64,000 nt of DNA, taken from an uncultured Rhodospirillaceae bacterium. Its GTDB lineage: Bacteria > Pseudomonadota > Alphaproteobacteria > UBA8366. Of the stretch, positions 21,110 through 30,670 are shown piece by piece. A program made the translations under genes and the position numbers. The notes beneath the pieces are model-generated. The model saw only the letters and a program-made list of their open reading frames with translations, made no database searches and had not been told where the DNA came from. Numbering within the stretch: the stretch's first letter is position 1; each line of letters begins with the position of its first letter. The stretch spans positions 93,757 to 157,756 of the forward strand of contig CAJWLM010000006.1 of assembly GCA_913043025.1 (NCBI GenBank), written 5' to 3'.

Positions 21110-21805
21110 TTATTCCTTTATATGCGAGCCCATCGCCACCATATACATCTCTGCAGACCGGACCCTACTTGATTTAGGTTTTGCGTGCCGCACTTTAGCA
21201 AAATCGCGTTTCAACATTTTAAGCAAGTCACGATCGGCACCACCTTGGAACACCTTGGTCACAAATGTGCCCCCCTTAACCAAACGAGGCCTTGCAAAAT
21301 CATAAGCCGCCTCAGCTAATGACATGATTCTGAGATGATCTGTAGCAGCATGCCCCGTGCTGGGAGCAGCCATGTCACTCAACACAACATCGACCTGAGT
21401 ACCAATCTTTGACTCAAGCAATGATTCTGACTGTTCACTAAAGAAATCAGCCTCTACTATATTTACGCCAACCAGAGGCTCAATCGATGCCAGATCGAGC
21501 GCTACAACCAATCCGCTTTTTCCTACACGGTCTTTTGCGACCTGGCTCCACCCTCCAGGTGCTGCTCCCAAGTCAACAACCCGCGCACCCTTTTTCAAGA
21601 ACCCAAATCGGTCATCAAGCTCCAATAATTTGAACGCTGCCCTACTACGGTAACCAAGCCGCTGTGCTTCCCTTACAAAAGGATCATTAAGTTGTCGCTG
21701 TAACCAACGAGTAGACGAGGTTTTGCGACCCCGCGCAGTTTTAACGCGAACGTGTTTGCCACGACCATAACTGCGGGTACCTTTTCCTTGTCCTTTGGGC
21801 ACCAT
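21110..21805 (-). CDS. rlmE: 23S rRNA (uridine2552-2'-O)-methyltransferase (FtsJ)
   Basis: RLGYRSRAAFKLLELDDRFGFLKKGARVVDLGAAPGGWSQVA, VLSDMAAPSTGH. Preferred start ATG at 21805 (ORF track starts at 21859). Confidence 0.93.
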   Translation of the reverse strand: MVPKGQGKGTRSYGRGKHVRVKTARGRKTSSTRWLQRQLNDPFVREAQRLGYRSRAAFKLLELDDRFGFLKKGARVVDLGAAPGGWSQVAKDRVGKSGLVVALDLASIEPLVGVNIVEADFFSEQSESLLESKIGTQVDVVLSDMAAPSTGHAATDHLRIMSLAEAAYDFARPRLVKGGTFVTKVFQGGADRDLLKMLKRDFAKVRHAKPKSSRVRSAEMYMVAMGSHIKE

Positions 21806-21815
21806 TAATGTCCCT

Positions 21816-22892
21816 TTATTTATTGCCAGGTTTGTCCAAAGAACCGCAATGCACTTCACGATCTGCCCCAGCCATCAATTCGCGCAGAATCCCCTCGCGA
21901 ATACCTCGATCAGCCACGCGAAGTTTTCCAACTGGCCAACGCCTGCACATTGCCTCTAGCACCGCACAGCCAAAGATTACCAATTCGGCCCTATCTTTAC
22001 CGATACAAGGTACTTTTGATCGTGTGCTGATGTCCATGCGGCGCAGGTCATTACAGAGTTTACGTATCGCTGCGAAGGTGAGAGTGGCACCATCAACCCG
22101 TTTACGATCATAATACTTCAAATTTTTTTCAATACCGGCAAGCGTTGTGACTGTTCCGGAAGTGCCAACCATTTGCACCTGTCCAGCGATAGCGTGCTCA
22201 GAAATATCATGAGAGGCGCAAAATGCAGAAAGCTGTTCTCCAACTTCATCTATGATCTGTTGATACAATTTTGGATGAAGTGTTTCGGCACCATATTTTT
22301 CACTCAGTGTAACCACTCCAAACGGTACCGAAGTTGTTTCACATGGTAAATCTTCTTGACTGTCGAGTGAAAGCCACGCCACCTGCGTGCTGCCGCCACC
22401 AATATCAAACACCACTGCAAAGGGCTCCGGCCCATTGAGGAGAGCACGACAACCAGAAACGGCAAGTCTAGCCTCTTCTCTTTGAGTTATAACCTCGATG
22501 TTTATTCCAGTACGCTCCAAGACATCATCAAAGAATTTTTGCGCATTTGTAGCGCGCCTACAGGCTTCAGTCGCGACGCTACGAAAGCGATTGACACTAT
22601 GTCGCCTCATTTTTTTTTCACATATTTCCAGCGCACACAGAGTACGTTTCATCGCTTGTTCAGTGAGCTCGTTGCCTGACCCAAGCCCTTCACCAAGCCT
22701 CACTGGTTTTGAAAAGGAATCAATCACATGGAACCCATTTTTATTGGGCCTCGCCACTAATAAACGACAGTTGTTGGTCCCGAGGTCTAGCGCCGCAAAA
22801 GTTTGACCCCATCGGCCATCCTGCAGTTTAAGATACCCTTCGCGTGGTTTTCGCATTGGAGCGTATCTTGCCATAAATATTCCCCCCACCAA
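21816..22892 (-). CDS. Ppx/GppA phosphatase family protein
   Basis: 358 aa; ALDLGTNNCRLLVA, VVFDIGGGSTQVAW, MVGTSGTVTTLAG. Confidence 0.93.
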   Translation of the reverse strand: MVGGIFMARYAPMRKPREGYLKLQDGRWGQTFAALDLGTNNCRLLVARPNKNGFHVIDSFSKPVRLGEGLGSGNELTEQAMKRTLCALEICEKKMRRHSVNRFRSVATEACRRATNAQKFFDDVLERTGINIEVITQREEARLAVSGCRALLNGPEPFAVVFDIGGGSTQVAWLSLDSQEDLPCETTSVPFGVVTLSEKYGAETLHPKLYQQIIDEVGEQLSAFCASHDISEHAIAGQVQMVGTSGTVTTLAGIEKNLKYYDRKRVDGATLTFAAIRKLCNDLRRMDISTRSKVPCIGKDRAELVIFGCAVLEAMCRRWPVGKLRVADRGIREGILRELMAGADREVHCGSLDKPGNK

Positions 22893-23128
22893 GACATTGA
22901 CGTCCGGTGGTACTTTTACCTTTTGCTGTCATCTTATCTTAAATGAGCTGCATTTCCATAAACTTTGTGTCCCCAAATTTCTTCTTAGGCAAAAAATATA
23001 AATTGAGTACGAATTAATATTTCATATTATTTGATTTCACTAATATATTATTGTCATCACGCCAGTAAGTTTTGCCGCTTTAAAAGTACTGATAACTTCA
23101 AACTCTTCCGCGCCTTGGGCAATCTAAA

Positions 23129-23770
23129 ATGACTGAGACACCCATCTTTGACGATGATTTTCGATGCCAGTTAAATGAATTGTTAACTTGGCGGCGAGAT
23201 GTCAGGGAATTCAGCGTCGAACCTCTACCGGGAGAAATTGCAGAGAAATTAATTTCCGCAGCTTGTCTTGCTCCGTCAGTTGGTTTGAGTGAACCATGGC
23301 GGTTTGTAATTGTTGAAGATCCCGCCCGAAGATCGGCGTTACGATGCAATTTTGAGGAAGCGAATAAAGATGCACTTAGCGATTATACCGGTGATAGGGC
23401 ACAATTATACGCAAACCTGAAACTTTCAGGCATGAACACAGCGCCTCTACAAATAGCAGTATTCGCAGATCAGCATACGATACAGGGACATGGTCTTGGA
23501 CGCCAAACTATGCCAGAAACCGCGGCATACTCGGTGGTAACTGCTATTCACACTATTTGGATCACTGCGAGATCTGAAGGGCTGGGTTTGGGTTGGGTGT
23601 CTATTCTTGACAAAACTCGCGTAAATGAGGATTTGGAGGTTTCACAGGATTGGCAGTTTATCGCCTATCTGTGTATTGGCTTACCGATAACGAGCTCATC
23701 TACCCCAGCGCTGGAAAAATCTAAATGGGAACAAAGGGGAAAAGTGCCAAACTTTATTTTTCGGCGCTAG
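23129..23770 (+). CDS. bluB: 5,6-dimethylbenzimidazole synthase
   Basis: 213 aa; LLTWRRDVREFSVEPLP, SAACLAPSVGLSEPWRFVIV, GLGLGWVSILD. Confidence 0.92.
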   Translation: MTETPIFDDDFRCQLNELLTWRRDVREFSVEPLPGEIAEKLISAACLAPSVGLSEPWRFVIVEDPARRSALRCNFEEANKDALSDYTGDRAQLYANLKLSGMNTAPLQIAVFADQHTIQGHGLGRQTMPETAAYSVVTAIHTIWITARSEGLGLGWVSILDKTRVNEDLEVSQDWQFIAYLCIGLPITSSSTPALEKSKWEQRGKVPNFIFRR

Positions 23771-24048
23771 TTTTTAACACAGGCAGAAAGAATAGGATGG
23801 TCGTCATTCTCTCACTTGCAAGGGACCTTTTATTCTTCTGGAGATATCAACCACAATGCCAAATTAAAAGCTCACTGGACATCAAAAAATATCTTCCCCG
23901 AAGCACCTAACAAGTTGTAACTACCCCTAGCCTGTTCGTTTGGCTGAAACAAAGATTGAATGCCGAAACCCATTTGCATAGCAAAAACACAAAATGAAAG
24001 ATCTTTTAAAATGTTAAAGGTAAGTCATTAACCATTAGAGAGAATTTC

Positions 24049-25026
24049 ATGGCGATTGATACACACGCCCACTTTATTCCGCAGGCTATGCTTGAGGACC
24101 TTCGTAATCGGATTTCTGATTTTCCCAATATAGACCTAGTCGAACAATCCGGCAGTTTCCAACTCGCTTTTGCTGGAGGAAGCCCGAGCCGCCCTATCAT
24201 GGGGCGACTGCGCGAAACTGAAGACCGCAATGCCTGGATGAAACAAAATGGATTAGATGTTCAAATTACTGGCGGTTGGGTCGATGCATTTGGCAACCAG
24301 CTGCCTGCTGATGAAGGAGCAGAGTGGGCGCGCTACTGTAACAAATGGCTGATCAAGACATGTGGAATGGGTTCTGGCATCATACCGCTAGCTATTCTCC
24401 CAACGCAAAGTGGTAAGCACGCGGCAGAGGTAATGCAAGATGCATTAGATGATGGCTTTAAAGGCTTCATGATTGGTGCCCAAACAAAAGGTGTTGGGGG
24501 CACGCTAGATGATCCTGATCTCGATCCTTTTTGGACGAAGGCCCATGAAACAGGTGCCGTTATTTTAGTGCACCCCGTTTTTGACGCGTCGGACCCTCGA
24601 GTACTAGATTTTGACATGGTAAATGCCGTCTCAAGAATCAATGATCAGACAATTGCGCTGGCACGGATCCTTTTCACTGGGCATTTAACTAAATATTCTG
24701 GCGCGAAAGTTATCGCTTCAACAGGTGGTGCGGCATTGCCATATGCACTCGGTAGATTGATTCGAAACTTTAAGGCTCACCCCGGCAAATATTCCGACCC
24801 AAGGGAGGGCTTCTCGCAACTTTATTTTGACAGCATAGTTTTCGAACCAGAAGTTTTAGATTTTCTTGTTGCGCGGGTCGGGGCTGAGAGAGTGCTGCTT
24901 GGCTCGGATTGGCCGTTTCCTATTGGAGACTTAGAGCCATGTGAAGTTGTAAAAAAATCATCATTAAGCTTAAACAGCAAAGCACGAGTTCTAGAGACAA
25001 ATGCGCAAACTTTATTCGGACTTTAA
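24049..25026 (+). CDS. Metal-dependent amidohydrolase (ACMSD-like, amidohydrolase 2 family)
   Basis: 325 aa; IDTHAHFIPQ, AVILVHPVFD, VLLGSDWPFPIGDLEP. Confidence 0.88.
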   Translation: MAIDTHAHFIPQAMLEDLRNRISDFPNIDLVEQSGSFQLAFAGGSPSRPIMGRLRETEDRNAWMKQNGLDVQITGGWVDAFGNQLPADEGAEWARYCNKWLIKTCGMGSGIIPLAILPTQSGKHAAEVMQDALDDGFKGFMIGAQTKGVGGTLDDPDLDPFWTKAHETGAVILVHPVFDASDPRVLDFDMVNAVSRINDQTIALARILFTGHLTKYSGAKVIASTGGAALPYALGRLIRNFKAHPGKYSDPREGFSQLYFDSIVFEPEVLDFLVARVGAERVLLGSDWPFPIGDLEPCEVVKKSSLSLNSKARVLETNAQTLFGL

Positions 25027-25254
25027 TGACCTCGGAACATTACTTGTTAAAATATCCTTCGACACAGGAAGTATATTGGGTTCCATATCAAAACCCCCAA
25101 AATACTTATTTACCTAAATGCACCGCAAACAGATTGAAATAAAGGCCCACGATATTGAATGTGCAGCATTAGTTGAACTTCATCAGCATCACAAAAATAG
25201 CCGCGCCCAGCGCTGCTATGGTCTTACCCAATGTAATGCGCCACGAGATAATCA

Positions 25255-26355
25255 ATGATAGAGGTGACCGGTGCCCGAGTTCATATCATACCCGTAAACC
25301 ACCGTGGTAATTGGGTGTTAGTGGAGGTCGAGAGCGCTGACCACCATAGGGGCTGGGGGGAAGCATCCGATAGCAAAAACGACAGCGCTTGCATTGAAGC
25401 AATTAGGCGCTGCGTCGAAGATTTAAAAGGCAAGGATATCGATCCCATCGCTACCGCCGATACGTTAATAGAAGGCGTGCCAAATGAGCGCCTTTCGCGA
25501 ACAGCACCGAGCGCAATATCACAAGCTCTCTACGATCTTTCTTGTCGCAAAGAAGGGATCTCTGTAGCAGAAAAGCTTTCCCAAGGGCATCAGATACCTA
25601 ACACCGTTAAATTCTATTGTAACATCAATCGGAAAAGCAGCAGTCGCGATCCTGCCAGTATTGCGGCCGCAGGTTGTGGGGCATTAGAGGCGGGTTGCAC
25701 CAATATAAAAATAGCACCATTCGACGAAGTCTCTCCACGACATAATCCAGCTGACGTGAAAAAGCTTGTGGGACCGGGTGTTGCCAGATTGCGAGCCCTT
25801 CGCGACGCGGTTGGAGCGCGGGCACAGCTGATGATTGACTGTCATTGGCGTTTCACAAAAGAAACAGCACCACTGCTTGCCGCAATTTGTAAAGATTTAG
25901 AAATTACTTGGATCGAAGATCCGCTCCACAATTGGGATAAGTCTGCATGCGATGAGCTGCGAGCCATATCAGGCGGCCGCATTTGTGGGGGCGAGAATTT
26001 TTACACTCATACTGAATTGGAAAATCTAGCAAAATCAGGTTGCATTGATGTTCTGATTGCTGATGTAAAATTTACCGGAGGACCCGGAAGACTAAATGAA
26101 ATTTGCAAGATGGCCGCCACTTATGGCCTCAAATTTGCCCCACATAATCCGTCTGGCCCGATTTGTACTGCGGCAAGCGCTCAGGTGACCGCCGCTAACC
26201 GCAATGCTGAAATACTAGAATATGCATTTGGAGAAGTTCCTTGGCGACTGCCATTCGCAAAGGGTGAGAATCCGTTGGGCACCGAAATTGCTGTAAAAGG
26301 ACCCGGACTAGGAATTGATATAGATTTTGATTCCCAGGGAAAACCAGCGCACTAG
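25255..26355 (+). CDS. Mandelate racemase/muconate lactonizing enzyme family (enolase superfamily)
   Basis: 366 aa; LMIDCHWRF, ITWIEDPLHNWD, ICGGENFYT, DVLIADVKFTGG, FAPHNPSGP. Confidence 0.88.
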   Translation: MIEVTGARVHIIPVNHRGNWVLVEVESADHHRGWGEASDSKNDSACIEAIRRCVEDLKGKDIDPIATADTLIEGVPNERLSRTAPSAISQALYDLSCRKEGISVAEKLSQGHQIPNTVKFYCNINRKSSSRDPASIAAAGCGALEAGCTNIKIAPFDEVSPRHNPADVKKLVGPGVARLRALRDAVGARAQLMIDCHWRFTKETAPLLAAICKDLEITWIEDPLHNWDKSACDELRAISGGRICGGENFYTHTELENLAKSGCIDVLIADVKFTGGPGRLNEICKMAATYGLKFAPHNPSGPICTAASAQVTAANRNAEILEYAFGEVPWRLPFAKGENPLGTEIAVKGPGLGIDIDFDSQGKPAH

Positions 26356-26512
26356 ACGGTTCCGGATATTCTTTGCTAGACAATTAGATAGATCAATACC
26401 TTAATTTTTGAAGATAAGCACAGCTCTTATTTTAAAAAACATCAAAGTTAATAAACGGGCCCGTGCTGTTTTGCGGTTATTCACTCTATTAATTAAAAGG
26501 GGGCAAGAAATC

Positions 26513-27370
26513 ATGGCCATGTCAATCAAACCTCTTGGCGACGGATTTGCATCAGAAGTCACCGGACTAGATCTGCGTCATACTCTTGAAGAGGACCTAA
26601 AAATCGCTCTTTACCGAACCTTTGCGGAACAATCCGTCTTAGTAATAAGGAACCAAAAATTGGAACCTACCGACTTTCTTGAATGTGCTCGCATATTCGG
26701 TAGCCCGATGATGCAAAGCCTAGAGCAGTTCCGCATTCCAGACTGCCCACTTGTTGGTTTCATCTCGAGCCAGGACAAAGGTTCGAACGGTAAAGTAATA
26801 ACGAGGGGCAGCAACTGGCACACCGATCATTCGCATACAATTCGGCCTCCAAAGGCCACTATGCTTCATGCCATCACTCTACCTAACCACGGAGGAGATA
26901 CCCAGTTTTGCTCAATGCACCTCATGTATGACGCGCTATCCGAAAAATTGAAAAAGCAAGCTGATAAAATAAATTGTCTGCATATATGGATGAGCCGTCG
27001 GTGTCCCCGCCCTATGGCTCCAGCTGAAGAGGGCTTTGATCCGCGCGTTTGGCACCCATTGGTTCGAGTAAATCCAGATACTAATCGTAAAGCAATCTAC
27101 ATCAATACCGCTAGAATAGACGATTTCCAGGGCGTTGATGCGGAGGATGGATTTGACCTTCTCGATGACTTTATGGAAATGGCCGATCAATCAACATTTG
27201 AATATCGCCATAAATGGGAAGACGGTGATGTCGTTATTTGGGATAATCGTTCGGTTCTACATCAGGCAAATGGCGATTATGGTGACGAATATCGCCACCT
27301 GTATCGCATTATAATCGAAGGGGAGCCCGTGTTGAATGCAAATGGCGAGCAGATGGAGTCAGCTGCATGA
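26513..27370 (+). CDS. TauD/TfdA family Fe(II)/2-oxoglutarate-dependent dioxygenase
   Basis: NWHTDHSH and VIWDNRSVLHQANGDY facial-triad motifs. ORF opens at 26408; ATG 26513 preferred. Confidence 0.88.
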   Translation: MAMSIKPLGDGFASEVTGLDLRHTLEEDLKIALYRTFAEQSVLVIRNQKLEPTDFLECARIFGSPMMQSLEQFRIPDCPLVGFISSQDKGSNGKVITRGSNWHTDHSHTIRPPKATMLHAITLPNHGGDTQFCSMHLMYDALSEKLKKQADKINCLHIWMSRRCPRPMAPAEEGFDPRVWHPLVRVNPDTNRKAIYINTARIDDFQGVDAEDGFDLLDDFMEMADQSTFEYRHKWEDGDVVIWDNRSVLHQANGDYGDEYRHLYRIIIEGEPVLNANGEQMESAA

Positions 27371-28353
27371 CCAGATATAAAATTGCCATTTTAGACGTGT
27401 GGGCCGAAGCCGTAAGAGATCAAACCCGCGCTGTTGCACCAGAAAATTTCGATTTACACTTTGCCGAAAGCTACGATGAAGATCATCAAATTAAAATAGC
27501 CCAAGTATGCGACTTTATTGTATGCGGAACTGCACCAATTTCCCGACGTTTGTTGGATGCGGCACCAAGCATTAAATTTATCCAGAAATGGGGCATAGGT
27601 TTTGATAAAGTAGATCTTGATGCCATTCGTGACCATGGTCTCGGCCTTTGCAATACAGCCGGGGCGAATAGCTCAGTTGTAGCAGAACATACAATCTTAT
27701 TGATTCTAGCAGTTTATCGCCACCTTCTTGAAATTGATGCAAGATTAAGGAATGGGGAATGGTTAGATATCAAAATTATGCTAAGAAATAATGCCTTACA
27801 GATGCGCGGTAAAACTGTTGGAATTTTGGGTTTTGGGAATATTGGCCGTGCTGTAGCACAACGCCTTATCGGCTTTGAGACAAATGTGATTTATCATGAC
27901 ATATCACGAGCAACCGGGGAAATAGAAAGTAAATTTAATTCAAACTATGTGAGCTTGGAGCGCCTTTTCAAAGAATCCGACATATTAACAATACATACGC
28001 CGTTAAATGAATCGACGCGCGATATAGTTGACGCTACATCCATAAACCAAATGAAGGATACAGCGATTATTATCAATTGTGCTCGAGGTGGTGTCTTAAA
28101 TGAAAAAGCTTTATTTGACGCGATTAAAGCAGGAAATATTCGCGGGGCCGGGATCGATGTGTGGGAACCCGAACCTACCAAGCCTGAAAATCCACTTTTT
28201 ACATTGGATAAAGTTGTCGTTACACCACACGCCGCCGGATCAGCATTCGATAACGTAGGCAATGTGTCGAAACACTGTTTTCAAAATATTCAGTTATTTT
28301 TGGATGGTAGGCCATTGCCAGAGCCTGACGTGATCATCCCGATACCCGAGTGA
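27367..28353 (+). CDS. D-isomer-specific 2-hydroxyacid dehydrogenase
   Basis: 328 aa; VGILGFGNIGRAVAQRL, INCARGGVLNEKAL, GIDVWEPEP, VVTPHAAGS; ATGA overlap with the upstream dioxygenase. Confidence 0.9.
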   Translation: MTRYKIAILDVWAEAVRDQTRAVAPENFDLHFAESYDEDHQIKIAQVCDFIVCGTAPISRRLLDAAPSIKFIQKWGIGFDKVDLDAIRDHGLGLCNTAGANSSVVAEHTILLILAVYRHLLEIDARLRNGEWLDIKIMLRNNALQMRGKTVGILGFGNIGRAVAQRLIGFETNVIYHDISRATGEIESKFNSNYVSLERLFKESDILTIHTPLNESTRDIVDATSINQMKDTAIIINCARGGVLNEKALFDAIKAGNIRGAGIDVWEPEPTKPENPLFTLDKVVVTPHAAGSAFDNVGNVSKHCFQNIQLFLDGRPLPEPDVIIPIPE

Positions 28354-28463
28354 AGCCCCCGATGGTTCTCAAATAGCAAAAAAATTAATCAATATGATAA
28401 AAAAATAGGCGAATTTAATAAATACTTGTTGAAACGCGGCCAAACGCCCCCCATAATGCTGGT

Positions 28464-28498
28464 TCGGACCTTGCTTAACAAAAATAATTTTGGTCCGA
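28464..28498. repeat. Inverted repeat in ABC operon leader
   Basis: TCGGACC (28464-28470) and GGTCCGA (28492-28498), perfect 7-bp arms. Confidence 0.5.
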
Positions 28499-28510
28499 GT
28501 AGGGAGGCAT

Positions 28511-28520
28511 GTGTATACAC
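28511..28520. promoter_or_regulatory. Perfect palindrome GTGTATACAC upstream of the ABC importer operon, candidate operator
   Basis: 10-bp perfect palindrome with GTATAC core in the about 435-bp leader before the substrate-binding protein. Confidence 0.35.
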
Positions 28521-28788
28521 CATCACGCAATAGTTGTGCTTGCAGCAAAATTCCTGCGCTGTATTCGGGTAGTGATGTTGCTTGGTCGGTTCATGTGCGA
28601 ACTATCGAATTACAGAAAACTCAAGATCGTTAATACGGGTTTCATGAAAAGCCCACAAATAGGTGTGCCCGTTAGCAAATGTTGACGGCATGCGCAACGA
28701 ACGCTGGCTCCACTCAATGCTTACAAGTTAGCGTTTAAAGATGCGAGACATAAAGATTATCTCGCGAACAGGGAAGGAGACATAGTTA

Positions 28789-30537
28789 ATGGCTTCGAGA
28801 AAATTATTGGCCGCTTTCGCATTAGGAACAATCCTAATCTTTGGCGGCACAGCCGCGGATACTTCAGCAAAACAGCCAGTTCGTGGCGGTACACTAAATT
28901 ACGTGGTTGGAAGTAAAATCCCATCACTCGATCTTCATCGGGAAACTACGTTCGGCGTTGTCCATCCAGTGCGGCCCTATTACAGCGTCCTCATGAGGGT
29001 CAACCCTGATAACCCACAGTCAACCACTGACTTTGTGTGTGACATTTGTACTGGCGGCATTCCAAAACCGACAGATGGAAGCAAAACCTACACATTTAAA
29101 ATTCGTAAAAATGCAAAATTTTGGAATGACTTCAAAGCCGGCGGCAAAAGCATCAATGATAAAGACTTTAACACGAAGCTGTTAGGCGGCAAAGTAACAG
29201 CAAGTGATGTCAAAAAGGTACTTGGCACTACCGTGAACGCGTATGATGTCGCGTACAACTTTAAGTTGATTATATTTCCGCCAAAGGGAGTGCCAAGCGC
29301 ACGCAAAGCTTTCTTCCGAATGGTTAAATCGGTTGAGGCAGTCGATAAAGATACCGTGGTATTTAAACTCAACTTCCCGTCAGGCGCGTTCCTGCCTGCC
29401 GTAGCACTTCCGTTTAATGGGATTTATCCGAAGGCCTTACTTGAAAAGGATCCAAATTTCTTTACTAAGAATATATACGGCTCTGGTCCTTTTATGTTTG
29501 ATGAATATTCACCCGGCTCATTCGTTAAGGGTGTTCGAAATCCGACATACCACCATGTAGGTAGCGATGGAAAACAACTGCCATATCTTGATGGGGTACG
29601 ATCAATTAGCGCTCCAAAAATGGCCATTCGTTTAAATGCAATTCGTGGTGACAGAGCTGCTATTGAATTTCGTGGATTTCCACCAAAAGCTCGTGACGAT
29701 CTCAAAAAAGCACTCGGTGATAAGATCACAGTGCAAGAGAGTAACTGGAATTGCGGGCTAATGTTTATCGGAAACCATAAACATAAATTCTTCGGAAAAC
29801 CAAAGGTTCGGCGGGCTCTCTCGTTAGCAGTCGATCGCTGGGGTGGGTCTAAGTACCTCTCCAAAATTGCTATTGTAAAAACCGTTGGGGGCATTGTTTT
29901 CCCGGGCGATCCGTTAGCTGCGACTGAAGAGGAACTCGTAAAGATTCCTGGGTTCCACAAGGATTTGAAAAAATCTCGTGCAGAAGCCAGAAAATTATTG
30001 AAGGAGGCGGGTGTGCCAGATGGTTACACCTTCAAATTCAATAACCGTGGCGTTGACCAACCCTATAAAATCGTCGGTACGTGGTTAGTCGGTCAATGGA
30101 AGAAAATCGGGTTAAACCCAAAACAGTCGGTTCAACCATCGGGGCCTTTCTATGCGTCTCTGCGAAAGAAGAAGGACTACGATGTTTCCATAGACTTTAA
30201 TTGTCAGTCCGTTATCAATCCTTTGGCAGATGTCTCAAAATACATCTCTGACGACCTTGCCGGTAATAACTACGCAAATTACCAAGACCGCGAAGCCGAC
30301 AGACTGTACGATGCCATGTTGAGAGAAGCGGATCCTGTAAAGGTAAGGAAAATGATGCGCAAGTATGAGTGGCACACACTGGCGAAGGAAGCCCACGTAG
30401 GGCCTACACCATGGTGGTATAAAATTAATCCACATCGCTCGTATGTACAAGGTTGGAAAGTTGCACCAAGTCACTACCTAAACCAAAGCCTGGAGCAAAT
30501 CTGGTGCACAGGTGGCAAGTGCAGTCATTCTAACTAA
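28789..30537 (+). CDS. ABC transporter substrate-binding protein (peptide/nickel/opine family 5)
   Basis: 582 aa, signal peptide, GGTLNYVVGSKIPSLD, GSGPFMFDEYSPGSFVKGVRNPTY, ARKLLKEAGVPDGYTFKF. Confidence 0.92.
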   Translation: MASRKLLAAFALGTILIFGGTAADTSAKQPVRGGTLNYVVGSKIPSLDLHRETTFGVVHPVRPYYSVLMRVNPDNPQSTTDFVCDICTGGIPKPTDGSKTYTFKIRKNAKFWNDFKAGGKSINDKDFNTKLLGGKVTASDVKKVLGTTVNAYDVAYNFKLIIFPPKGVPSARKAFFRMVKSVEAVDKDTVVFKLNFPSGAFLPAVALPFNGIYPKALLEKDPNFFTKNIYGSGPFMFDEYSPGSFVKGVRNPTYHHVGSDGKQLPYLDGVRSISAPKMAIRLNAIRGDRAAIEFRGFPPKARDDLKKALGDKITVQESNWNCGLMFIGNHKHKFFGKPKVRRALSLAVDRWGGSKYLSKIAIVKTVGGIVFPGDPLAATEEELVKIPGFHKDLKKSRAEARKLLKEAGVPDGYTFKFNNRGVDQPYKIVGTWLVGQWKKIGLNPKQSVQPSGPFYASLRKKKDYDVSIDFNCQSVINPLADVSKYISDDLAGNNYANYQDREADRLYDAMLREADPVKVRKMMRKYEWHTLAKEAHVGPTPWWYKINPHRSYVQGWKVAPSHYLNQSLEQIWCTGGKCSHSN

Positions 30538-30584
30538 GCGCGTATTCATGACTTAACGATAAGCGTTTAGATGCGAAACATTAT

Positions 30585-30620
30585 TTCCGCCCGTTGCCAC
30601 AATAATGGGAACGGGCGGAA
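30585..30620 (+). other. Strong intercistronic stem-loop between the ABC binding protein and permease genes
   Basis: TTCCGCCCGTT-gccacaataatggg-AACGGGCGGAA, perfect 11-bp arms. Confidence 0.8.
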
Positions 30621-30670
30621 TGATTTATCACTTTTTGCTTTTAGTCCATTGAGTTTGCTTGGGAAATATC

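Noticed and set aside
22893-23128. Possible cobalamin riboswitch before bluB
   Set aside because: No recognisable B12-box-like GCCACTG motif or long structured leader seen by eye.
29424-29960. 178-aa minus-strand ORF
   Set aside because: Antisense to the ABC binding-protein gene.
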